From an uncultured Intestinimonas sp. (GTDB taxonomy: Bacteria; Bacillota_A; Clostridia; Oscillospirales; Oscillospiraceae): a stretch of DNA of 8,072 bases. Position 1 is the first letter of the stretch, and each line of letters starts with the position of its first letter. Location: assembly GCA_958435885.1 (NCBI GenBank), contig CAUBHZ010000063.1, forward strand, positions 1-8,072, given 5' to 3'. Below the pieces are notes generated by a model, which was not told the DNA's origin, made no database searches, and worked only from the letters and a program-made list of their open reading frames with translations. The translations under genes and the position numbers were made by a program. Below are positions 1 to 6,062 of this stretch, one piece after another.

Positions 1-569
1 CCTCCACCGGCGCGGAGATCCAGGCCCTGGCCCTGGAGCGCGACTTCGACCTCATCCTCATGGACATCGAGATGGAGACCACCACCGCCGGCATCCGGGC
101 CACCGAGCGCATCCTGGAACAGAAGCCGGCGGCCAAGATCCTCTTCCTCACCGCCCATGAGACCGACAACATGATCCTCACCTCCATGGGTGCCGGCGCC
201 GTGGACTACATCGTCAAGGGCTGCGACGACGCCGAGCTCTTCCGCCACATCCGGGGCGCCTACTCCGGCCAGGCCCTGCTGGACGGCAAGATCCAGAACC
301 TTCTCTTGAAGGAGTACTCCCGGCTGCGCACCTCGGAGCGCTCCCTCCTTTTCTTCATCAGCACCGTCTCCCAGCTCACCGCCGCCGAGCGGGAGCTGGT
401 CCGCCTCCTGCTGGAGGACCGGAAGATCAAGGAGATCGCCGCCATCCGCTGCGTGGAGGTGGTCACCGTCAAGACCCAGATCAAAAGCCTCCTCCACAAG
501 TTCGGCTGCACCCGGACCAAGGAGATCGTCAACACCATCCGGGAGCTGAACGTGACCCATCTGTTCTGA
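1..569 (+). CDS. Response regulator, NarL/LuxR type (5' end cut by window)
   Basis: This is a two-component response regulator that would bind DNA when phosphorylated by a sensor kinase. The reading frame is already open at the window edge (codons start at base 3) and ends with TGA at 567-569, leaving 188 visible residues. About 30-35 N-terminal residues, including the acidic pair, are missing. The likely phospho-acceptor Asp follows LILM (bases 63-65). The switch Thr in LFLTAHE (about 150) and the conserved Lys in YIVKG (about 216) complete the receiver. A LuxR-type four-helix HTH covers about 375-540: LTAAERELV, then KIKEIAAI, then the recognition helix TVKTQIKSLLHKFG. The residue two after the Asp-Ile-Glu-Met run is Glu where most relatives have Pro, and the usual DG pair is AG. 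It ends 30 nt before the enzyme operon on the same strand, so it may regulate it or be co-transcribed with it. Its partner kinase is not in the window. Confidence 0.88.
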   Translation, partial: STGAEIQALALERDFDLILMDIEMETTTAGIRATERILEQKPAAKILFLTAHETDNMILTSMGAGAVDYIVKGCDDAELFRHIRGAYSGQALLDGKIQNLLLKEYSRLRTSERSLLFFISTVSQLTAAERELVRLLLEDRKIKEIAAIRCVEVVTVKTQIKSLLHKFGCTRTKEIVNTIRELNVTHLF

Positions 570-599
570 CCCCACACCGCCATAGAAAGGAAGATCCGC

Positions 600-1415
600 A
601 TGGACTACTATCACATTTCCGCCCAGGACCTGGGCAAGGACGCCAAGATCCCCGTGGTCAAGCTGGGGGACTCCGGCGAGGTCTTTTACGAGATCGCCAT
701 GGAGATGGTGAACACCATCAAGGCCCACAACGAAAAGGGGGAAAAGACCGTCTTCATCTGCCCCGTGGGCCCCGTGGGACAGTACCCCATCTTCGTCCGC
801 CTGGTGAACCGGGACCGGATCAGCCTGAAAAACTGCTGGTTCATCAATATGGACGAGTACCTCAACGACGACGACACCTACATCGAAAAGGAGAGCCCCC
901 TCTCCTTCCGGGGCTTCATGGAGCGCACCGTCTACACCAAGGTGGACCCCGACCTCCTCATGCCCCCCGAGCAGCGGGTCTTCCCCGACCCCTCCGACCC
1001 CGGCAAGGTGGACCGGCTCATTGAGGAGTTGGGCGGCGTGGACATCGCCTTCGGCGGCATCGGCATCAACGGCCACCTGGCCTTCAACGAGGCCCGTGAG
1101 GACCTGACCGCCCAGGAGTTCGCCGCCCTGGGCACCCGGGCCCTCACCCTCACCCCCGAGACCCGCACCGCCAACGCCATCGGCGACCGCTGCGGCGCCA
1201 TCGACGCCATGCCCCACCGGGCCGTCACCATCGGCATCAAGCAGATTCTGGGCGCCCGGAAGGTCCGCCTGGGGGTCTTCCGGGAGTGGCACCGCTCCGT
1301 GGTCCGCCAGGCGGCCTACGGCGAGGTGACCGCCCACTTCCCCGCCAGCCTCCTCCAGAACCACCCCGACGCCGTCATCTTCACCAACGTCCTGGCCGCC
1401 GGGCAGCCCTTCTGA
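600..1415 (+). CDS. NagB-like sugar-phosphate isomerase/deaminase paralogue
   Basis: This 271-aa protein belongs to the NagB family, whose classic member converts glucosamine 6-phosphate to fructose 6-phosphate plus ammonia in the cytoplasm. The length matches (E. coli NagB has 266 aa). NMDEY at residues 83-87 carries the Asp72 equivalent (Asp85). GGIGINGHLAFNE at 152-164 carries the His143 and Glu148 equivalents (His159, Glu164), and TLTPETR keeps the Arg172 equivalent (Arg189). Several deviations are visible. The catalytic Asp141 position is Asn157. The phosphate loop, normally PTGxTP, reads PVGPVG (55-60). The Lys208 position aligns ungapped with His231. I therefore doubt that it is a standard glucosamine-6-phosphate deaminase; it may be an isomerase or deaminase for another sugar. 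The start is set by AAAGGAAG at 586-592, 7 nt before ATG. It is the first gene of the operon, 8 nt before the NagA-like gene. Family is sure; substrate is not. Confidence 0.85.
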   Translation: MDYYHISAQDLGKDAKIPVVKLGDSGEVFYEIAMEMVNTIKAHNEKGEKTVFICPVGPVGQYPIFVRLVNRDRISLKNCWFINMDEYLNDDDTYIEKESPLSFRGFMERTVYTKVDPDLLMPPEQRVFPDPSDPGKVDRLIEELGGVDIAFGGIGINGHLAFNEAREDLTAQEFAALGTRALTLTPETRTANAIGDRCGAIDAMPHRAVTIGIKQILGARKVRLGVFREWHRSVVRQAAYGEVTAHFPASLLQNHPDAVIFTNVLAAGQPF

Positions 1416-1423
1416 GGCCCGCT

Positions 1424-2566
1424 ATGAAGAGAACCCGCTTTACCAACGGCCGGGTCTATGTGGACGGCCGCTTTCAGGACACCGACCTGCTGGTGGAGGA
1501 CGGCCGCATCGCCGGGTTCGGCGGCAGGGCCGACGAGACCGTGGACCTGGGGGGCCGGCTGCTGGTCCCCGGCTTTCTGGACCTCCACACCCACGGCGGC
1601 GACGGCGTGGACGTGAACGCCGCCACGGCGGAGGACCTGGCCAAAATCGGACGGTTCTTCGCCCGCAACGGCACCACCGGCTGGCTGTGCTCCATCCTCA
1701 CCGACACCGAGGAGCAGACCCTCTGGTGCATCGGCCAGGCCAGCGCCGCCATGGCCGCCCCCGTTACCGGCGCCCAGCTCATGGGCATCCATTTGGAGGG
1801 TCCTTTCCTCTCCACGGAGTACAAGGGCGCTATGCCGGAGCGCCTGCTCCAGAAGGGCAATGCGGAGCTTTTCCGCAAATACCAGGACGCCGCCGGCGGG
1901 GCGGTGCGCTATATGACCGTCTCCCCCGAGGTGGAGGGGGTGGTGGACATGATCGGTGAACTCTCCGGCCACGTCACCATCGCCATCGGCCACTCGGGCG
2001 CCGACTACGAGACGGCCTGCGCCGCCATCGACAAGGGCGCCGCCTGCTGCACCCACACCTTCAACGCCATGGGCCTCTTCCACCAGCACCGGCCCGGAAT
2101 CATGGGGGCAGTGCTGGAGCGCCCGGTGATGTGCGAGGCCATCTGCGACGGCCGGCACCTCCACCCCGGCTCCGTCCGGATGCTCCTGGCCTGCAAGGGC
2201 TGGGATAAGGTAGTGGCCATCACCGACTCCATCCAGGCCGCCGGCCTCCCCGACGGCCACTACAAGCTGGGGGTCAACGACGTGGTGGTGGTGGACGGCG
2301 ACGCCAAGCTGGCCGAAAACGGCGTCCGGGCCGGGTCCACCCTCACCACCGGACAGGCCCTCAAAAACCTGGTTCAATTCACCAGGGAGAGCGTGGAAAA
2401 AGTGCTCCCCCTGCTCACCAGCAACCCCGCCCGCCTCATCGGCATGGACTACCGCAAGGGCTCCATCGCCCCCGGCAAGGACGCCGACCTGGCGGTGCTG
2501 GATGATCAACTGAACGTGACCGCAACCTATGTGGCGGGGCAATGCGTCTTCGCCGCCCAAGAATAA
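1424..2566 (+). CDS. NagA-like N-acetyl-sugar-phosphate deacetylase / amidohydrolase
   Basis: This 380-aa amidohydrolase is closest to N-acetylglucosamine-6-phosphate deacetylase, which removes acetate from GlcNAc-6-P ahead of NagB. The family length is about 380 aa. Visible motifs: DLHTHGG (HxH, His55/His57), HLEGP with the metal ligand Glu125, IGHSGADY with His190, THTFNAM with His211, DGRHLHP with His245, the catalytic Asp268 in ITDS, and the C-terminal NPARLIG...GKDADLAVLD. Position 137 is Met in YKGAMP, where E. coli NagA has His143, which polarises the acetyl carbonyl; the spacing from the Glu ligand (12 residues) is identical. The Arg227 equivalent (Arg223) seems kept. I chose ATG 1424 rather than upstream in-frame starts because it lies just past the nagB-like stop and begins a normal NagA N-terminus (KRTRFTNGRVY). 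The ribosome site is weak (GAGG at 1414-1417, overlapping the upstream stop), suggesting translational coupling. Deacetylase chemistry is likely; the exact substrate is open. Confidence 0.87.
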   Translation: MKRTRFTNGRVYVDGRFQDTDLLVEDGRIAGFGGRADETVDLGGRLLVPGFLDLHTHGGDGVDVNAATAEDLAKIGRFFARNGTTGWLCSILTDTEEQTLWCIGQASAAMAAPVTGAQLMGIHLEGPFLSTEYKGAMPERLLQKGNAELFRKYQDAAGGAVRYMTVSPEVEGVVDMIGELSGHVTIAIGHSGADYETACAAIDKGAACCTHTFNAMGLFHQHRPGIMGAVLERPVMCEAICDGRHLHPGSVRMLLACKGWDKVVAITDSIQAAGLPDGHYKLGVNDVVVVDGDAKLAENGVRAGSTLTTGQALKNLVQFTRESVEKVLPLLTSNPARLIGMDYRKGSIAPGKDADLAVLDDQLNVTATYVAGQCVFAAQE

Positions 2567-2571
2567 GGAGG
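2566..2571 (+). promoter_or_regulatory. Ribosome binding site deciding the aldolase start
   Basis: AGGAGG overlaps the last base of the NagA-like stop codon. Two in-frame ATGs follow, at 2574 (2 nt away, too close) and 2580 (8 nt away, ideal). This favours 2580 and rules out longer N-terminal extensions reaching back into the NagA-like gene. Confidence 0.8.
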
Positions 2572-2579
2572 AAATGATT

Positions 2580-3728
2580 ATGCCGCTGGTACCCCTGAGA
2601 CCTCTGATGGAGGCCGCCGAGCAGTACAACTACGCCCAGGGCGCCTTTAACGTCAACGCCGTGGCCCAGGCCAAGGCCGTCATCGAGATGCACGAGACCT
2701 TCCGCTCCCCCGCCATTCTGCAGGGCGCCGACCTGGCCAACGCCTTCATGGGCGGCCGGGTGGACTTCGCCAACGGCACCCTGGAGGACAAGAAGAAGGG
2801 CGCCCGCAACATCGCCGCCGCCGTGAAGAAGTACGGCGAACACTCCCCCATCCCCGTGGTGCTCCACCTGGACCACGGCAAGGACTTCGACTCCTGCGTG
2901 GCCGCCATCGAGGGGGGCTACACCTCCGTCATGATCGACGGCTCCTCCCTCCCCCTGGAGCAGAACATCGAGCTCACCCGTGAGGTGGTCAAGTACGCCC
3001 ACGCCCGGGGCGTCTCCGTGGAGGGCGAGCTGGGGGTGCTGGGCGGACAGGAGGACCACGTCTTCGCCGCCACCTCCACCTACACCAACCCCTTGGACGC
3101 CGTGAAGTTCATCCAGGAGACCGAAGTGGACGCCCTGGCCATCTCCTACGGCACCCAGCACGGCGCCAACAAGGGTAAGAACGCCAAGCTCCGCCGGGAG
3201 ATCCCCATCGCCATCAAGGAGTGCATCAACCGCCTGGGCATCTTCTGCGCCCTGGTGTCCCACGGCTCCTCCACCGTGCCCCAGTACATCGTCAAGGAGA
3301 TCAACGACCTGGGCGGCGACATCCAGAACGCCTACGGCATTGACGTCAACGAGCTCATGGCCGCCATCCCCTGCGGCATCCGTAAGATCAACGTGGACAC
3401 CGACATCCGTCTGGCCGTCACCCGCAACATGAAGGAACTTTTTGCCCAGAAGCCCGAGCTTCAGAAGAGCCCCTCCATCGGCGGCGTCTACGCCCTCCTG
3501 GAGGAGAAAAAGTCCGCCTTCGACCCCCGTGTCTTCTTCCCGCCCATCATGGACACTGTCCTCACCGGCAATGTGCCCGACGACGACGTGGCCCTCCTCA
3601 TGAGCCGGGTGGAGGCCGGCGTGAAGGAGGCCGTGGGCTCCCTCATCGTGGGCTTCGGCTCCTACGGCCGGGCTCCCCTGGTGGAGCAGAAGTCCCTGGA
3701 GGACATGATCGCCTTCTACAAGAAGTAA
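2580..3728 (+). CDS. Class II (zinc) ketose-bisphosphate aldolase, FBA-like
   Basis: This 382-aa class II aldolase would cleave a ketose (bis)phosphate to DHAP and an aldehyde. LHLDHG (95-100) supplies the catalytic Asp98 and zinc ligand His99. VEGELG (147-152) holds Glu150. GTQHGANK (191-198) gives zinc His194 and the phosphate-contacting Lys198. LVSHGSS (225-231) gives zinc His228 and the phosphate loop, and INVDTDIR (270-277) gives Asn271 and the second phosphate contact. The whole DHAP end of the active site is therefore present. QGAD at 48-51 aligns with the QFSN segment of E. coli FbaA and puts Ala50 at the Ser61 position that touches the distal phosphate. After FDPR (314-317) there is about 20-25 aa of extra sequence compared with Calvin-type aldolases, ending VGFGSYGRA, then a short tail. 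It sits 13 nt after the NagA-like gene and 12 nt before the TIM-like gene. It could be an ordinary FBA, but the altered distal contact and neighbours suggest a specialised substrate. Confidence 0.92.
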   Translation: MPLVPLRPLMEAAEQYNYAQGAFNVNAVAQAKAVIEMHETFRSPAILQGADLANAFMGGRVDFANGTLEDKKKGARNIAAAVKKYGEHSPIPVVLHLDHGKDFDSCVAAIEGGYTSVMIDGSSLPLEQNIELTREVVKYAHARGVSVEGELGVLGGQEDHVFAATSTYTNPLDAVKFIQETEVDALAISYGTQHGANKGKNAKLRREIPIAIKECINRLGIFCALVSHGSSTVPQYIVKEINDLGGDIQNAYGIDVNELMAAIPCGIRKINVDTDIRLAVTRNMKELFAQKPELQKSPSIGGVYALLEEKKSAFDPRVFFPPIMDTVLTGNVPDDDVALLMSRVEAGVKEAVGSLIVGFGSYGRAPLVEQKSLEDMIAFYKK

Positions 3729-3740
3729 GGGGGAACGGAC

Positions 3741-4577
3741 ATGAAGCATCTCTATCTGAACCTGAAGCGCTTTGACGTGCCGGTGGAGTTCGGCGGCGTC
3801 AACCGCATCGCCCCCGTGGCCGACTGGGGCAGATACATCGTGGAGCACACTCAGGAGGGTCTGAAGAAGTATGACCCCGCTGAGGCGGAGTTCGTCCAGT
3901 ACTTCCCCGAGGCCCACATCCTGGGGGCCGTGGCCGCCCGGTGTGAGAACAGCCCCGTGCAGGTGGGCTCCCAGAGCGTCTACCGCATGAACACCGCCGT
4001 GGGCGGCAACTTCGGCGCCTTCACCACCAACCGCCCCGCCTCCATCGTCAAGGCCATGGGGTGCACCTCCACCATCATCGGCCACTGTGAGGAGCGCAAT
4101 GACAAGGCCGGCATCCTGGCCGAGGCGGGGGTCACCGACACCGCCGCCGTCAACCGCCTCCTCAACCAGGAGATCAAACTGGCCATCGAACAGGGGCTCA
4201 CCGTCCTCTACTGCATCGGCGAGAAGACCGAGGAGCAGGCCCACTGGGAGCAGGTCCTGGGGGATCAGCTCTCCATCGGCCTGGATGGGGTGGACACCTC
4301 CAAGGTGGTCATCGCCTACGAGCCCATCTGGTCCATCGGCCCCGGCAAGACCCCCGCCGACAAGCCCTACATCACCAAGATCGCCCGCTTTGTGAAGAAG
4401 TGCACCGGCGGCCTTCCTGTGGTGTACGGCGGCGGCCTGAAGGTGGACAACGCCGAGATGCTCGCCTCCATTGAGGAGATCGATGGCGGCCTCATCGCCC
4501 TCACCCGGTTCCAGGGTGAGATCGGCTTCTACCCCGACGAGTACCTGGAGATCATCAAGACCTATCTTGGAAAGTGA
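3741..4577 (+). CDS. Triosephosphate isomerase-like protein with altered phosphate loops
   Basis: This 278-aa TIM-barrel protein (TIM is usually about 250 aa) is clearly homologous to triosephosphate isomerase, which interconverts DHAP and glyceraldehyde 3-phosphate. The catalytic set is present: Lys9 in LNLK, His115 in IIGHCEER, Glu194 in YEPIWSIGPGKTP, plus the structural CIGE (158-161). The phosphate-gripping loops are changed. The YGGSV loop reads YGGGL (229-233) without its Ser, and the DGALVGGAS loop reads DGGLIALTRF (248-257) without the Gly-Gly pair. Additional residues lie around 80-97, before GAFT. Similar retention of chemistry with changed phosphate loops is known among TIM relatives acting on other short sugars, such as the tetrose-phosphate isomerases of erythritol catabolism. 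I infer an aldose-ketose isomerase for the aldehyde released by the adjacent aldolase rather than housekeeping TIM. The ribosome site AAGGGGG (3727-3733) lies 7 nt before the ATG. Confidence 0.85.
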   Translation: MKHLYLNLKRFDVPVEFGGVNRIAPVADWGRYIVEHTQEGLKKYDPAEAEFVQYFPEAHILGAVAARCENSPVQVGSQSVYRMNTAVGGNFGAFTTNRPASIVKAMGCTSTIIGHCEERNDKAGILAEAGVTDTAAVNRLLNQEIKLAIEQGLTVLYCIGEKTEEQAHWEQVLGDQLSIGLDGVDTSKVVIAYEPIWSIGPGKTPADKPYITKIARFVKKCTGGLPVVYGGGLKVDNAEMLASIEEIDGGLIALTRFQGEIGFYPDEYLEIIKTYLGK

Positions 4578-4589
4578 GGAGACCGCCCC

Positions 4590-6050
4590 ATGAAGCTGGA
4601 TTTTGAATACGGCCACGGCCTGATGAGCGCCGAGCTGCCCGACAACACCGACGTCTTCATCCCCGGCACCACCGTGCCCGATCCCCCCTGTCTGCCCCAG
4701 GACTGGGACAGCCTCTACGCCGCCACCCTGGAGTCCATCCGCCACCCCATGGGCATGCCCGCCCTCAAGGAGCTGGCCGGACCCGGCAGGACGGTGGTCT
4801 TCGTCATCCCCGACATCGTCAAGGGCGGCTGCCAGGCCACCAGCCACCGGAAGGTGTCCATCCGGGCCTGCCTGGATGAGCTCTACGCCGCCGGTGTGGA
4901 TAAGAAGGACATCCTCCTCCTCTTCTCCAACGGCCTCCACCCCCGGGCCACCGTGGCCGAGATGAAGCAGATCCTGGGCGAGGACCTCTTCAACGAGTTC
5001 TACTGGACCAACCAGATCACCAGCCATGACTCCGAGGACTACGAGCACATGGTGGACCTGGGCACCACCGGCCGGGGCGACCCGGTGCTCATGAACAAGT
5101 ATGTCTATGATTGCGACCTGCCCATCCTCATCGGCCACACCCAGGGCAACCCCTACGGCGGCTACTCCGGCGGCTACAAGCACTGCGCCACCGGCATCAC
5201 CCACTGGCGGAGCATCGCCAGCCACCACGTGCCCAAGGTCATGCACCGCTCCGACTTCACCCCCGTGTCCGGCCACTCCCTCATGCGCACCAAGTTCGAC
5301 GAGATCGGTATGCACATGGAGGAGAAGATGGGCCATCCCTTCTTCTGCTGCGACGCCGTGCTGGACACCTACTCCCGCCAGATCGCCGTCTACTCCGGCT
5401 ACGCCAAGGTGATGCAGCCCGAGTCCTGGAAGATCGCCAACAAGCGCACCTACGTCCCCTTCGCCAAGGAGAAGTACGACGTGATGGTCTTCGGCATGCC
5501 CCAGAACTTCCACTATGGCAACGGCATGGGCACCAACCCCATCCAGATGATGCAGGCCCTCTCCGCCCAGGTCATCCGCCACAAGCGGGTCATGAAGGAG
5601 AACTGCGTCATCATCTGCTCCTCCATCTGCAACGGCTACTTCCACGACGAGCGCTGGCCCTACCTGCGGGAGCTCTACGAGATGTTCCAGCACGACTACA
5701 TGAATATCCTCCCCGACATGGACCGCTACGGCGAGTACTTTGCCACCAACCAGGAGTACATCCGCAAATACCGCTTCTGCAACGCCTTCCACCCCTTCCA
5801 CGGCTTCTCCATGATGAGCTGCGGCCACATCGCCGAGATGAACACCGCCGCCATCTACATCGTGGGCGCCCAGGAGCCCGGCATCGCCCGGAGCATGGGC
5901 CTCAAGACCCGGGCCACCTTCGAGGAGGCCCTCCAGGACGCCATGAGGAAGTACGTGGGCCCCAACCCCAACATCCTGGCCCTGCCCCAGACCTTCAAGC
6001 TGGGCGCCGTCCATCTCTGCATGGCCGACGACGACCTGAGCAACGTGTAA
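4590..6050 (+). CDS. LarA-like (DUF2088) nickel-pincer racemase/epimerase family protein
   Basis: This 486-aa protein belongs to the lactate racemase LarA superfamily, in which a covalently bound nickel-pincer nucleotide carries hydride during racemisation or epimerisation of alpha-hydroxyacids. LarA itself is about 425 aa, so this one is longer. FSNGLHPRAT (112-121) matches ATGxHRP and supplies the His108 equivalent (His117). SHDSED (145-150) and LGTTGRGDPV (157-166) match the next block. GGYSGGYK (190-197) carries the pincer-anchoring Lys184 equivalent (Lys197), and His213 falls 16 residues on, exactly at the nickel ligand His200. Changes: the second catalytic His174 aligns with Asn187, Arg75 of DHTR aligns with Lys78 in DIVK, and the Lys298 region is rewritten (FGMPQNFHYGNGMG). 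No membrane segment is seen. The cofactor genes larB/C/E are not in the window. The ribosome site GAGGAGA (4576-4582) lies 7 nt before the ATG. Superfamily is secure; reaction and substrate are unknown. Confidence 0.83.
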   Translation: MKLDFEYGHGLMSAELPDNTDVFIPGTTVPDPPCLPQDWDSLYAATLESIRHPMGMPALKELAGPGRTVVFVIPDIVKGGCQATSHRKVSIRACLDELYAAGVDKKDILLLFSNGLHPRATVAEMKQILGEDLFNEFYWTNQITSHDSEDYEHMVDLGTTGRGDPVLMNKYVYDCDLPILIGHTQGNPYGGYSGGYKHCATGITHWRSIASHHVPKVMHRSDFTPVSGHSLMRTKFDEIGMHMEEKMGHPFFCCDAVLDTYSRQIAVYSGYAKVMQPESWKIANKRTYVPFAKEKYDVMVFGMPQNFHYGNGMGTNPIQMMQALSAQVIRHKRVMKENCVIICSSICNGYFHDERWPYLRELYEMFQHDYMNILPDMDRYGEYFATNQEYIRKYRFCNAFHPFHGFSMMSCGHIAEMNTAAIYIVGAQEPGIARSMGLKTRATFEEALQDAMRKYVGPNPNILALPQTFKLGAVHLCMADDDLSNV

Positions 6051-6055
6051 GGAGG
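6050..6055 (+). promoter_or_regulatory. Ribosome binding site supporting a GTG start
   Basis: A perfect AGGAGG overlaps the last base of the LarA-like stop codon and lies 7 nt before GTG 6063. The next in-frame ATG (6078) would be 22 nt away and would cut into the N-terminal strand before the GGGPT loop, so GTG is preferred. Confidence 0.8.
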
Positions 6056-6062
6056 GTTTTGC

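Noticed and set aside
1286..1423. Longer N-terminus for the NagA-like protein starting at 1286
   Set aside because: The added residues are Arg/Pro-rich shadow of the NagB-like gene; the normal NagA N-terminus begins at 1424.
2529..2579. Longer N-terminus for the aldolase starting at 2529
   Set aside because: It would overlap the NagA-like gene by 38 nt, the extra residues are unlike any aldolase, and a perfectly spaced AGGAGG favours 2580.
1316..2629. A 437-aa open frame on the - strand over the NagA-like gene
   Set aside because: It is antisense to a gene with a full set of amidohydrolase motifs; its Gly/Val/His-rich translation resembles nothing.
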